DNA of 56,222 nt from Deltaproteobacteria bacterium (lineage in GTDB: Bacteria; Desulfobacterota_B; Binatia; UBA9968). Location: contig VBKY01000039.1 in the NCBI GenBank assembly GCA_005879255.1, positions 1 to 56,222 of the forward strand, in the 5' to 3' direction. This document shows positions 33,599-42,522 of this stretch, piece after piece. Both the position numbers and the translations under genes were made by a program. Below the pieces are notes generated by a model, which was not told where the DNA came from, ran no database searches, and saw only the letters and a list, made by a program, of their open reading frames with translations. Positions within the stretch are counted from its first letter, which is position 1. The number at the start of each line of letters is the position of its first letter.

Positions 33599-34312
33599 TC
33601 ATAAGCCTGTCTCTGCCGGGAACGAATTTAAAGCCCACAAGGCAAGTCGCTTGCTTCGATACCGGCCCTCGGTGTGCAAACATCGTTCATCAATCAAAGC
33701 TACCGGTGGTGGAAAAAAGAAGGGCGCTTGCTCCAGATTGAGCTCGCGCCAACCGCCCGTCTCAACCTCCGCATTCAACCGCGTATCGAGAAACGTGGTG
33801 GTCAGGAGATACTTGGACTCACTTCGCACGAGATTGCGGACCGCCGCATGAATGTCAGCCAACGAAAAATGAACGAGACAGTCGCGACACAGAACCAGGT
33901 CGGCTCGCGGCAGCGGATCCGCCATGACGTTACGGCATAAAAACGTTCTGCCTGGCTTGCCGTAACGCTGGACGTTTCGAGTGATCAGGTCGGGCACCAC
34001 ATCGACTCCGATATAGGTCTCGACGGAATCGCCTACATCGACCATCCAGTTGAAGTCCCCGCAACCAACGTCCAAGAGAACACGAACATCGAGCTGTTCC
34101 ATCAGGGCGATGAGATCTCCGCGAAAAGCCGCAGCGCGCTCACGAGTGGAGCCAGGCCCGGAGACGGTTTCATTACTCGCCCACATCCCACGCCGATAAA
34201 TATCGGTGAAAATCGTTCGATGTGGGTCCGGCCTTGGGCGAAGACGGGAACGAAGATGATCGACCGTTGCAGCCAGCTGCATCCTGATCGACAGTCTACC
34301 TTTTGCCGTCAT
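33599..34312 (-). CDS. Class I SAM-dependent methyltransferase
   Basis: 237 residues. The SAM-binding motif I is VLLDVGCGDFNWM, motif II acidic residue in TYIGVDVVPDLI, and DLVLCRDCLVHFSLADIHAA is the post-motif region. The N-terminal part (HRTIFTDIYRRGMWASNETV) resembles small-molecule or glycan methyltransferases. No partner genes are visible, so the acceptor is unknown. Confidence 0.88.
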   Translation of the reverse strand: MTAKGRLSIRMQLAATVDHLRSRLRPRPDPHRTIFTDIYRRGMWASNETVSGPGSTRERAAAFRGDLIALMEQLDVRVLLDVGCGDFNWMVDVGDSVETYIGVDVVPDLITRNVQRYGKPGRTFLCRNVMADPLPRADLVLCRDCLVHFSLADIHAAVRNLVRSESKYLLTTTFLDTRLNAEVETGGWRELNLEQAPFFFPPPVALIDERCLHTEGRYRSKRLALWALNSFPAETGL

Positions 34313-34478
34313 CGCTTCAGTCGCCCTGTCTAATTTCTCAGCCTGATGTTTCTTCAGATAGCGCGCAGGTTCTGATTAGTCAGTTACTCTCTCTGAACCG
34401 AACAAATTGTTTTCTCATCAGGTCAATCTGAACGAGATAGCTGCAGGGTATGCCTACAATGGCGGAAGGGGGGAAAGT

Positions 34479-34663
34479 GGTCAAGTCTTTTGTTGTTTGT
34501 TGTCAAGCGCGCGACTAACTTCAAACTTGGTCAAAATCTTTTTTACTAATTTTGGTTTCGAGGCGGAGTTGCACGGCTCCGCAACCGAATGTCCAACTGT
34601 CAACAAAAGACTTGACCCGTCCCCCACACTCAGCTCAGTAATTAGTCAACAAAAGCCTTGACC
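34479..34663. repeat. GGTCAAGTCTTTTGTTG repeats, inverted plus direct
   Basis: The 17-mer ggtcaagtcttttgttg at 34479-34495 recurs inverted at 34601-34617 without mismatch. A third copy with one change (caacaaaagccttgacc) at 34647-34663 repeats the right arm directly. It occupies a 517-bp gap with no gene. It may be a small non-autonomous element or a structured leader. Confidence 0.6.
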
Positions 34664-34766
34664 GGTTTTATGACACTTTTTTCAACGAAGAACCCTAAGA
34701 AACAAAACCGTGTTAGTCTCCTTATCACATATCCATACGGCGATCGAATCCGCGCCACGTCAATCC

Positions 34767-34796
34767 TTGACAACAAAATTACTTCAAGGATACGGT
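34767..34796 (+). promoter_or_regulatory. Possible sigma-70 promoter of the cupin operon
   Basis: TTGACA at 34767-34772, an 18-bp spacer, then TACGGT (34791-34796) as a weak -10, in AT-rich DNA 33 bp before the cupin start. The -35 is a full consensus; the -10 is poor. Confidence 0.35.
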
Positions 34797-34829
34797 TAAA
34801 TTTTCGCCGCCGAGTCTAAGGAGGCAAAC

Positions 34830-35738
34830 ATGTTGGAAAAAGTTGATCCGCTGAAAGGTCCGATCACCCGACCGGTCGTTGTCCGGCAAGAAGAAGGCGA
34901 TGAGCAAGGCGGAACGCACCGTGGTGGCGGTAGGAAAAGCGAAATCTACGGCTTCTTCGATCCCGAACATGGAATTCGCATGAGAGCAGGAATTACCACA
35001 TACACGCCGGATCGCTATAATCCACGCCACCGACACACCGACGAGGCGGTGCGTTATTATTACCGGGGCGCCGAATGTTATGGCAGAGACGTCATGGAGG
35101 AAGGCGACTGCGTGTACGTGCCCGAAGGAGTTTACTATGGGCCGACAAAGACCGCCGAGAAATGCGACCATAACGTGCGCATCTCGCTCCATTTTCCTGG
35201 TCCGTCTGGATTCCCAACGCCGGTATGGCCGGAGGTCATGAAAGCGCAAAAGGAGATGCGCGAAAAACAAGTCGGGCAATTCGAGAAGGGACTTTTCATC
35301 TGGCCGGACGGCAAAAAGCAGGACGCCTTTGAAGCCGTCCAGGAATACATCGTCGGCAGCAAGCTCAACTATCCTGAGCCGCGCTATCGCAGTTACATCA
35401 TCATGCGCCACGCCAACTATTCATGGGTTCCGTTGGAAGGAGCGCCGGGCGTTTCGGTCAAGCATCTAGGTTACTTCAATGAGAGGGGACCGAACATAAA
35501 ATTAATGCGTATGGAAAGCGGCGCAGAGACTCCGCAAGGCAAAGTTGATTTTCAACAGGTACGTCTGGTTCTGGAAGGGGAAGTGAAATACGACGGCGAA
35601 AACTATAAACCGGTATCCTGCATGTTCTTTCCGGCCGGGGCGGCATACTCGGCGACTACGGCGGTCAGCGAGACGACTCTGCTGGTTACCCAGCTTGGCA
35701 TGCCGGGAAGCTCTCCGCTGCCATTTTGCGTGCTGTAA
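34830..35738 (+). CDS. Bicupin-like protein
   Basis: 302 residues; ATG preceded by AAGGAGG. One clear cupin carries the metal motif RHRHTDEAVRYYYRG with the second motif EEGDCVYVPEGVYYG. A second region (QVRLVLEGEVKYDGENYKPV, FFPAGAAYSATT) has the cupin shape but fewer His ligands. It could be a dioxygenase, isomerase or sugar/acid-binding cupin. First gene of a probable operon with an SBP (72 bp gap) and a cysteine hydrolase (24 bp gap), so a role in converting the imported compound is likely. Confidence 0.8.
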   Translation: MLEKVDPLKGPITRPVVVRQEEGDEQGGTHRGGGRKSEIYGFFDPEHGIRMRAGITTYTPDRYNPRHRHTDEAVRYYYRGAECYGRDVMEEGDCVYVPEGVYYGPTKTAEKCDHNVRISLHFPGPSGFPTPVWPEVMKAQKEMREKQVGQFEKGLFIWPDGKKQDAFEAVQEYIVGSKLNYPEPRYRSYIIMRHANYSWVPLEGAPGVSVKHLGYFNERGPNIKLMRMESGAETPQGKVDFQQVRLVLEGEVKYDGENYKPVSCMFFPAGAAYSATTAVSETTLLVTQLGMPGSSPLPFCVL

Positions 35739-35810
35739 AATTTTGGGAATTTTTTTGCAAAGAAAAAATAAATATCGCCGCAGGGCGAATTTAACCAAAA
35801 GGAGACTACA

Positions 35811-36890
35811 TTGAAAACACGGCCCTACGGCTTCATCGTTTTGCTCAGTATTTTTCTTGGGTTGAACTTCCTGGCTCCGTGTTTTGCTGCGACGGTTCAG
35901 GAAATTGCAAAAAAACTTTCTACGCTGCCGCCGGACCAGCGGAAAAAGGCGATTGAAGACGGCGCGCGCCAGGAAGGGCAGTTCGTTCTTTATACGTCGA
36001 TGAGCGTTCAGGATAATCCCAAAGTGATGGCCGCTTTTGAAAAGGCTTACCCTTTTGTAAAGACGGATGTCTATCGCGGCACGCCAAGGAGCGCTCTGTT
36101 GAAAGCAAGCACTGAGGCAAGGGCCGGACGTTATGCGGTCGACATCATAGGAACCGCGCCGGTTGAGATGTGGCAGTTGAAACAGGCTAAATTATCCACT
36201 GGTTATCTGTCTCCGGAGCTGCAAGCGATGCCCAAAGGCTCTTATGATCCCGAAGGCTACTGGTCGGCTTTCGAAGTAACGCCGATCGTGGTTGCGTTCC
36301 AGACCAAGTTGCTCAAGGCGCCGGATATCCCCAACAATTACCAGGACCTTCTCAATCCGAAATACAAAGGAAAAATGAATCTTGGCACGGAGGAATACGA
36401 TTGGTTTAGCGTGATGCTCGATGCCATGGGACAGGATAAAGGATTGGCATACATGCGGGCATTGGCCAAGCAAGATCTTCACCTACCTGGACCGAGCAGT
36501 CGCATGCGGGTGCAACTCATGTTGGCCGGTGAATCGGCAATCGCTCTTGCGGCGCGCGGCCGGCGCGTTGTCGAGTTCAAAGAACAGGGAGCGCCGATAG
36601 ATTTCCGCATATTCGATCCCTACGCGGGCGAACCCAACTCCCTCGCCCTGATGGCGCGGGCGCCTCATCCGCACGCGGCGATCCTGTTTACCGATTATCT
36701 TTTGTCACAGACGGGCCAGGCCATGCTCGCGGAGATTCCAAGACTCAGCATTCGCAAAGGGATCAAGCAGAAGGGCCGGCTGCAAGACTTGTTTGCGAAG
36801 GATTTCACCTTCGTCAACCCGGCTTCCTACGGCGCCAATACCAAGCAATTGATCGATCAGTTCAATCAGATTTTTGGCGTCAGACCTTAA
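35811..36890 (+). CDS. Extracellular solute-binding protein, family 1 (TTG start)
   Basis: 359 residues from TTG 35811, preceded by AAAAGGAG at normal spacing; no ATG fits the signal peptide (RPYGFIVLLSIFLGLNFLAP, CFA). The mature fold is of the iron/phosphonate/spermidine type: EGQFVLYTSMSVQDNPKVMA, a hinge at FVKTDVYRGTPRSALLKAST, and LNPKYKGKMNLGTEEYDWFS. The tail ends LIDQFNQIFGVR. Middle gene of the cupin-SBP-hydrolase operon. Ligand unknown. Confidence 0.88.
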   Translation: MKTRPYGFIVLLSIFLGLNFLAPCFAATVQEIAKKLSTLPPDQRKKAIEDGARQEGQFVLYTSMSVQDNPKVMAAFEKAYPFVKTDVYRGTPRSALLKASTEARAGRYAVDIIGTAPVEMWQLKQAKLSTGYLSPELQAMPKGSYDPEGYWSAFEVTPIVVAFQTKLLKAPDIPNNYQDLLNPKYKGKMNLGTEEYDWFSVMLDAMGQDKGLAYMRALAKQDLHLPGPSSRMRVQLMLAGESAIALAARGRRVVEFKEQGAPIDFRIFDPYAGEPNSLALMARAPHPHAAILFTDYLLSQTGQAMLAEIPRLSIRKGIKQKGRLQDLFAKDFTFVNPASYGANTKQLIDQFNQIFGVRP

Positions 36891-36914
36891 CCAAGCGTTT
36901 AGGAGGAAAGAAAA

Positions 36915-37598
36915 ATGCTTATCGACTTGACCTGCCCGGATCCCGCCCGCGTCGAACTGGATGCACGCAAGACGCTGCTAGTTATTGTCGACATGGAAAA
37001 CTGCTCGGCACATCCTAAAGGGCCGCAGTACATGGGAGAGCCCGTCGAAAAGATTATTCCAAGGATTGCTCAGCTGAGACGCTACGTGCGCGCCAGTGGC
37101 GGTCGCGTCTTACACACGCAATCGGTGCGCAAGCCCGATGCCAAGGAATTCACGGTGTTCCACAACGTCGTGCGCAAGCTGGAAGGAACCTGGGACGCGG
37201 AATTTATCGATGCCTTGAAACCCGCGGCAGATGAGCCCGTAGTTGTTAAGTATACCCACGATTGTTTTTACCAAACCACCATGGAGCGCACCTTGGAATG
37301 GCTCGAAATTCGTCCTTGCGACAGCCGTGTGATCGTCACGGGAATCGCTTCTCGCGGCTGCGTCCAATGCGCGATGATGGGATTCAGCATCCGTGATTAT
37401 TACGTTTATATGCCGATGGATTGCACCGCGGCGAAGGACGAAACCGAGACTCTCATGTCGTTTTCGCTCTACCGAGGTTTTGGTTACCGTTACAACGTCA
37501 CGCTGACGCAGTCGGACATGATCGTGTTACAACCGGCAACCGCGGCTGAAAAGATCGCTGCATCGTCCGCTGCGGCGACTTCAGTGGGAAGCCCCTAG
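36915..37598 (+). CDS. Isochorismatase-like cysteine hydrolase
   Basis: 227 residues with the full triad of the family: Asp26 in LLVIVDMEN, Lys112 in VVKYTHDCF, and nucleophile Cys149 in TGIASRGCVQCA. The family includes isochorismatases, nicotinamidases, N-carbamoylsarcosine and ureidoacrylate amidohydrolases, so it most likely cleaves an amide or enol-ether bond in the substrate delivered by the SBP encoded upstream. AGGAGG precedes the ATG. The stop codon overlaps that of the convergent SBP gene by 4 bp. Confidence 0.88.
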   Translation: MLIDLTCPDPARVELDARKTLLVIVDMENCSAHPKGPQYMGEPVEKIIPRIAQLRRYVRASGGRVLHTQSVRKPDAKEFTVFHNVVRKLEGTWDAEFIDALKPAADEPVVVKYTHDCFYQTTMERTLEWLEIRPCDSRVIVTGIASRGCVQCAMMGFSIRDYYVYMPMDCTAAKDETETLMSFSLYRGFGYRYNVTLTQSDMIVLQPATAAEKIAASSAAATSVGSP

Positions 37599-38635
37599 TA
37601 GCCCCAACGCCGTGCCACTGCGCTGACGCGGTTAAATTCCTCTTGCAATTCCGGACGGGCGCGCAGCTCGTTGAACGCCTCTGTGGCAAGATCTTGCGCA
37701 GAAACCTCGCTGATCGGCGGCACGTCGTAGTTCAAATCGCCGATCGCCTTCTCCTCGCGCAAAAGATCCTCGAAGCCGGTCGCCAATCCATCGATCGGGA
37801 AAGGCATCGCCTCGAGATGTTGCGGTGAATCCCCGGCAAACTTTATTTCACGTTCTTCAGGATCCGGACTCGCGCAACGAAGCCGTCTTTCAAGATTATA
37901 GAGGTACTCAAAGTTCTTAGGCATGTCGCGCATGAACCAGTAGGCTCGGATCATCGCCCTCAAAAACGCCTTGACCAGATCCGGCCTTTCTTCGAGGATG
38001 CGGCTGTTGGCAGCGATAATGCGCTCGGGACGGCCGTTGGGATATTGCTGCTGCAGTGTGACTAACGCATTGAAACCTTCTTTCACGAGTTCTTCGGCTT
38101 CCCAGACGGCGACCGGCGCGCAGTCGACCTTGCCCGAGCGCAGTGCGTCGATGTGCACCGGATGGTAAATTCCTCGGACAAACTCGACGTCGCGGTTTGG
38201 ATCGAGCCCCGCCTTATGCAACCAGATCGTGATGCCCCAGTGGCGATTACTGCCGAAATCGCTGATACCAACTCTCTTTCCCTTGAGCTCCTGGAGGGAT
38301 TTGATGTGCGGCGGACTCACCCAGACGTGAATATGCTGGTTCCTCCAGCCGGCAATAATATAGAGATCGGCGCCTCTAGAACGCTGGTAAAATACCGTGC
38401 GCGTCTGCACATCGAGGGCGATGTCAATCGCTTTTTCTTTCATCGCTTGCGAGATCCCTAATTTTTCCAAACCAAACGGCACCATTGAATTGGTGAATAT
38501 CTCATAAGCCACCCCACCGTCGTCGTTGCGCAGCCCCTCATCGTAGAAGTAGTTCATCTCATGCGCCGTCATGACCGGCACGAGATGAAGCACGTGATAG
38601 CACGTCGGCGCGATTCGCAATTTTCCATCTAGCAT
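37595..38635 (-). CDS. SBP-fold (NMT1-like) protein without signal peptide
   Basis: 346 residues. Fold marks: LQELKGKRVGISDFGSNRHW, HKAGLDPNRDVEFVRG, and PDLVKAFLRAMIRAYWFMRD. The N-terminus (MLDGKLRIAPTCYHVLHLVP) has no secretion signal. This resembles the 4,5-dihydroxyphthalate-decarboxylase-like group in size and opening, but the sequence is distinct from 14555 and 55407. AGAGG lies upstream. It stops in overlap with the cysteine hydrolase gene. It may be a cytoplasmic enzyme or ligand sensor rather than a transport receptor. Confidence 0.8.
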   Translation of the reverse strand: MLDGKLRIAPTCYHVLHLVPVMTAHEMNYFYDEGLRNDDGGVAYEIFTNSMVPFGLEKLGISQAMKEKAIDIALDVQTRTVFYQRSRGADLYIIAGWRNQHIHVWVSPPHIKSLQELKGKRVGISDFGSNRHWGITIWLHKAGLDPNRDVEFVRGIYHPVHIDALRSGKVDCAPVAVWEAEELVKEGFNALVTLQQQYPNGRPERIIAANSRILEERPDLVKAFLRAMIRAYWFMRDMPKNFEYLYNLERRLRCASPDPEEREIKFAGDSPQHLEAMPFPIDGLATGFEDLLREEKAIGDLNYDVPPISEVSAQDLATEAFNELRARPELQEEFNRVSAVARRWGY

Positions 38636-38667
38636 GCAGGTATCCTCTCAATATTAAGCAGACATCC

Positions 38668-38772
38668 AGAAGCGCAGGCGCTGTAACGACCCAGCGCTTG
38701 CTGGAAAACCGGTTTAAGATCTTCTTTGCGTGTCATAGCAAACCCCTTTGCTCGTAAAGTTCGGCGACGTGG
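38668..38772 (-). pseudogene. Relic of a thiamine-diphosphate enzyme 3' end
   Basis: On the minus strand, one frame reads VAELY and a shifted frame reads AKGFAMTRKEDLKPVFQQAL. This matches the C-terminus of the ThDP enzyme encoded at 40903-42522 (LAELYGAKGFSVTRKEELRP, VFQQAL). It lacks the rest of the gene and contains a frameshift. It sits between the SBP gene at 38635 and the RAYT element, as if the element had cut off its 5' part. Confidence 0.75.
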
Positions 38773-38784
38773 TAGCTCAAATGC

Positions 38785-39626
38785 AGAAAAAGAAAATGGA
38801 AAAAGAAAATGGGGTCAGAGAACTTTTTCGGATGCAATTGCCGTGGCCTTCTTGGGTCGTCCTCGGGCTTCGCCTACCAAACGCCGTCCCGTCGCCGCTT
38901 CCACCTGTTTCTGAAATGTTTCTCGCCCGATCGGGCGACCACGTTGAGTTGCTTGTCGGATTTCTTCCCATTCTCCTTCACCAATCTGTGAGTCTATCCA
39001 TTGTTGATATTTTTCTTGTCTCTGTTTTTCAGTTGTTCCCAACCCTGTGTACCAAGGGTCCTCATCCAGCCAACGATCCAACAGGCCCAATGCCCGGCGC
39101 TGATAACTACTCCAGTAATAATCTTTCGGATGTGCCACTAATCCAGCTCTCACGGGATTTAATTCGATATATCGGCTGCAGGCTATCAAGTATTCATCTC
39201 GACTCACCGCTGCACTTTTAAATCGCCCTTCCCACAATGTACCCGAACGCTCATAGGTCTCGTTAACGTATCGGACATACCTGCGTCCGACGCTCTGCAT
39301 GAATCGACCAAGATCCCCTACTTCAGCCGGTTCAACCAAAAGATGAAAATGATTCGTCATCAATACGTATGCGTAAATCCTGCAATGACATTTGATCTTT
39401 GCCTGTCGAAGACATGCCAAAAAGAAACGGTAATCCTCATCGGCGAAAAAAGTCACCTGGCGATTGTTGCCTCGCTGAATGATGTGATGAGGATAAGCAG
39501 GAATTGTGATTCGCGGCGAGCGTGGCATGCGACATCTCGGTGTGGTAGGGGGAACCTATCGCCGGATCAGCACATCGTCAAGAAAAAAGGTTCTCTGACC
39601 CCATTTCCTTTCCCCATTTCCTTTCC
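38785..39626. mobile_element. RAYT element with imperfect terminal inverted repeats
   Basis: Left end around 38785-38829 (gaaaatggggtcagagaac) and right end around 39583-39626 (gttctctgaccccatttcc) are inverted copies over about 20 bp and more loosely over 33 bp. A Y1-type transposase gene lies between. Further ccccatttcc direct repeats follow to about 39655. A related ggatcagagaattttt occurs near 39748. Confidence 0.75.
38815..39528 (-). CDS. REP-associated tyrosine transposase (Y1/HUH type)
   Basis: 237 residues. The N-terminal RAYT signature PAYPHHIIQRGNNRQVTFFA is followed by the HUH motif NHFHLLVEP and the catalytic-Tyr helix region (FMQSVGRRYVRYVNETY). GTLWEGRFKSAAV and YIELNPVRAGLV are hallmark RAYT blocks. 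It looks intact. These single-strand transposases mobilise or maintain REP palindromes rather than classical insertion sequences; this window contains several REP families it might act on. The start is the ATG at 39528. Confidence 0.93.
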   Translation of the reverse strand: MPRSPRITIPAYPHHIIQRGNNRQVTFFADEDYRFFLACLRQAKIKCHCRIYAYVLMTNHFHLLVEPAEVGDLGRFMQSVGRRYVRYVNETYERSGTLWEGRFKSAAVSRDEYLIACSRYIELNPVRAGLVAHPKDYYWSSYQRRALGLLDRWLDEDPWYTGLGTTEKQRQEKYQQWIDSQIGEGEWEEIRQATQRGRPIGRETFQKQVEAATGRRLVGEARGRPKKATAIASEKVL

Positions 39627-39816
39627 TGACCCCATTTCCTTTCATTTCCTTTATAAAAAATCGAAGCGTCCCGCTGTAAACGGTAACCGTCACGTAAGAC
39701 CAACAATCCTCTCTCGGTCATTTATCCGAAAAATCGCGTAAAATCGGGATCAGAGAATTTTTCATCTCGTCGGCGTCACCTCGTAGCCTCGATAACAGGC
39801 GACGAAAACCGCTCAT

Positions 39817-40680
39817 CTATTCTGGCATTGCACCGGCCGACCACCTGATGCCACCCAAGAGATGGTTCAAAAAGAGCGGGTCCTGGTAGGATTCCTGGGT
39901 GTGGCCCATCGCAGTATACCACGACCGGCCGCCATCGTACTGATGATACCAAGCGATGGGATGGTTTGCGCCCATCTTGCCGCCCGAATACGTAGTCTCA
40001 TCAACTTGAATCAAGACATTAACGCGGGGGCTCGGATCATAACGAAAGTTATACCACTCATCACTGCGCCTCCATGCGGCAGGCAAGTGCTTCGTTGAGG
40101 CGTGTGTCGCATCTACCACTTTCAGGGTCGCCGGTTGGATGGCTGGATGACTATCGAAATAGGTTCCCACGAGCTTACCGTACCATGGCCATGCGTATTC
40201 GGTATCCGTGGCCGCGTGGATGCCGACGAATCCCCCTCCGCGCCGGATGAATCTCTCGAACGCCGCCTGAGCGTTGCTATCGAGGACATCACCCGTCGTA
40301 TTGAGGAAGACGACGCATCGGTACCTTGCCAAGTGCTTATCAGTGAACACCGATGCTTCTTCGTTGGCGTCGACATGAAAATTGTGCTTGTTACCCAGCG
40401 TTTTGATGGCCGCCACTCCGGCGCCAATCGAGTTATGGCGAAATCCTGCGGTTTTGGTGAAAACAAGGATGGTCAACGCTCGCTTCTGGCCCGTCGATTG
40501 GGCTGACGCGGTCCTCCAAGCACAGCCAAGAAGCATTATGGAGAGCCCTAAGATGGTAGCTGTAACCAAGAGCACGCCATCCACACTCGTCAGCCGAGCG
40601 AGCATGGACTCCACTGCGACCAACGGAGGGGACGCGAGCCTTCGTCCTAAGCCTGTGAGCGACACTCTATAACCGTGCAT
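39817..40680 (-). CDS. ThuA-domain protein
   Basis: 287 residues. One N-terminal membrane helix (GVLLVTATILGLSIMLLGCA) is preceded by a basic leader, so the domain is probably periplasmic. ThuA core: RALTILVFTKTAGFRHNSIG, FLNTTGDVLDSNAQAAFERF, GGGFVGIHAATDTEYAW and HPIAWYHQYDGGRSWYTAMG. ThuA is a class-I-amidotransferase-like fold linked to trehalose and other sugar metabolism, with no proven catalytic mechanism. A 26-codon lipoprotein gene lies 30 bp upstream in the same direction. Confidence 0.9.
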   Translation of the reverse strand: MHGYRVSLTGLGRRLASPPLVAVESMLARLTSVDGVLLVTATILGLSIMLLGCAWRTASAQSTGQKRALTILVFTKTAGFRHNSIGAGVAAIKTLGNKHNFHVDANEEASVFTDKHLARYRCVVFLNTTGDVLDSNAQAAFERFIRRGGGFVGIHAATDTEYAWPWYGKLVGTYFDSHPAIQPATLKVVDATHASTKHLPAAWRRSDEWYNFRYDPSPRVNVLIQVDETTYSGGKMGANHPIAWYHQYDGGRSWYTAMGHTQESYQDPLFLNHLLGGIRWSAGAMPE

Positions 40681-40710
40681 CCTGGGGTGCTAGGACATGT
40701 GAGGACGGCA

Positions 40711-40791
40711 TTACGGGCGCCTGATAACGGACACTGGCTGGGTGGCACAGGCCATGAGGCATAGAGCTAGGATCAGGATCAAGAATCGCAT
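40711..40791 (-). CDS. Tiny lipoprotein (26 residues)
   Basis: ATG at 40791 follows GGAGG by 4 bp. The product opens MRFLILILALCLMAC and continues ATQPVSVIRRP to a TAA. The leucine-rich hydrophobic stretch ending L-M-A-C is a classic lipobox, giving a mature lipid-anchored peptide of 12 residues. Such entericidin-sized lipoproteins are often missed by gene finders. It probably shares a transcript with the ThuA gene. No function can be assigned. Confidence 0.55.
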   Translation of the reverse strand: MRFLILILALCLMACATQPVSVIRRP

Positions 40792-40902
40792 AACGCCTCC
40801 GATTGAATACTCGATTGCCCTACTCCGGGTCGCTCAGTGCGTATGATCGACCCCAAACTTTCAATAACAACAGTGTGGTCTGTCGGGACATACTTCGCTG
40901 CA

Positions 40903-42522
40903 CTAATCCAGCTTCACATCGACGACGACGAAGTCGTCCGACGCGAGCGCTTGCTGAAAGACCGGTCGTAACTCCTCTTTGCGTGTGACGCTGAAGCCCT
41001 TCGCGCCATAGAGCTCCGCGAGTTTTGGAAGATCGGGGACGAAAAGCTCTGTGCCGATGACGCGGCCTTCGTAGGATTTTATCTGATCGCGCTTCATGCC
41101 GCCGTAGGCGTTGTTGCGCAGGATGAGAACGAATATCGGAATCTTGTGGTAAGTCGCCGTGGCCAGCTCCTGCTGTTCCATCATGAACGAGCCGTCACCG
41201 GTTACACAGATCACGCGCGCGTCGGGGCGGCCGAGCTTGACGCCCATTGCGGTCGCGAGCGCGGTGCCGATGGCGCGGAATTCACCGGCGTGAATGATCG
41301 GCGTTACCGCATCGATGCCGCGCAGCGTGTCGCCTGTCATACCTGACGTCGTTAAAATTTCTTTACCGGTGAGTAGCTCATTGAGAGCTTTCATCACGGA
41401 CTCGTAAGTCAAACCTGACTTAACTGTTTTCTCATCGAGATTTTTTTTCCAGGCTTGTTTGGCTTGTTGGATCGCTTGCGCTCTTGCGCCATTCGCTTTT
41501 AGTTGGCGGCTTTTCACGCGATCGATGATCGCGCGCAGGGCGATCTTGGCGTCCGCTTGAATCGACAAGGCCGTTGGATAATTGCTGCCAAGCTCCTCGG
41601 GATCCGTGTCGATCTGTATGATCTTGGCTTTTTCGGGAATAATCTCGTGTCCGAAGCGCATCGTCGTGCCTTCGCTAAAGGTCGCGCCGAGGGCGAGAAT
41701 CAAATCGGACTCTTGAAAAAACTTGCGCGAGTAGGGCCGGCTGCCGAAGCCGAGGCAGCCGAGCGCGAGGGGATGATTCTCAGGAAACACGCCTTTGGCC
41801 GTATAGCTGACAGCGACCGGCAGCGATAACAATTCGGCAAGCTCGCGCACTTCTTCGTGGGCGCCGGCCCAGTCGACGCCGGTGCCGGCGAGCACCACCG
41901 GAGTTTTGGCTTGGAGCAGGAGGTCTACGGCTGCTTGTGCGGCACCGGCGTCCATCGCCGGGGCAACGGGCTCGGCGGTTGGCGTGAAGCTCAACGGCTC
42001 GGGAAGATTCTCATGCTGCAGATCTTCGGGGACGATGAGAAAAACTGGACCTTGGCGTCCGCGCATGGTCTGGCGGAAGAGCGTGTCTAGCAGCGATCCT
42101 AGTTCTTCGACGCGTTCAAGTTTTGCGCTCTGCTTGGTGATCGGCTGAAACAGTCGGACATGCTCCATGCCGTGGAACGACGAATAAGCTCCTTTCGCCG
42201 AGGCGGCGGTGTCGATGTCCGAAGAGATGACGAACAAAGGCACGGATTCTTTGTGAGCTTGCGCGACGGCGGTGACAATATTGGTCGCGCCGCCACCCGC
42301 GGAAACCAGACAAACGGCTGGCTGCTTGGTGGCGCGCGCGTAACCGAGCGCCATGTTTCCCGCGCCGCCTTCGTGCTGCGCGTTGATAAAGCTCATATGA
42401 GGACGTTTGGCTATGGCATCGCCGATGGCAAACGAGGTATGCGCGAGCACTCCGAAGATATGGCGTACATTTTTAGAACTCAGATACCCAACTAACGTAT
42501 CGGCGACATTGGTTTCAGCCAT
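40903..42522 (-). CDS. Thiamine-diphosphate-dependent enzyme (acetolactate synthase/benzoylformate decarboxylase superfamily)
   Basis: 539 residues with three domains. The N-terminal pyrimidine-binding domain has the activating Glu51 in NAQHEGGAGNMALGYARAT. The central domain is Rossmann-like (PVVLAGTGVDWAGAHEEV), and the C-terminal pyrophosphate domain carries GDGSFMMEQQELATA to LRNNAYGG, the ThDP/Mg motif. GAGG precedes the ATG. Length and motifs fit 2-oxoacid decarboxylases, synthases and oxalyl-CoA-type enzymes. The substrate is not predictable, but it may be a 2-oxoacid from the nearby aromatic-type catabolic genes. A relic of a paralogue lies at 38668. Confidence 0.88.
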   Translation of the reverse strand: MAETNVADTLVGYLSSKNVRHIFGVLAHTSFAIGDAIAKRPHMSFINAQHEGGAGNMALGYARATKQPAVCLVSAGGGATNIVTAVAQAHKESVPLFVISSDIDTAASAKGAYSSFHGMEHVRLFQPITKQSAKLERVEELGSLLDTLFRQTMRGRQGPVFLIVPEDLQHENLPEPLSFTPTAEPVAPAMDAGAAQAAVDLLLQAKTPVVLAGTGVDWAGAHEEVRELAELLSLPVAVSYTAKGVFPENHPLALGCLGFGSRPYSRKFFQESDLILALGATFSEGTTMRFGHEIIPEKAKIIQIDTDPEELGSNYPTALSIQADAKIALRAIIDRVKSRQLKANGARAQAIQQAKQAWKKNLDEKTVKSGLTYESVMKALNELLTGKEILTTSGMTGDTLRGIDAVTPIIHAGEFRAIGTALATAMGVKLGRPDARVICVTGDGSFMMEQQELATATYHKIPIFVLILRNNAYGGMKRDQIKSYEGRVIGTELFVPDLPKLAELYGAKGFSVTRKEELRPVFQQALASDDFVVVDVKLD

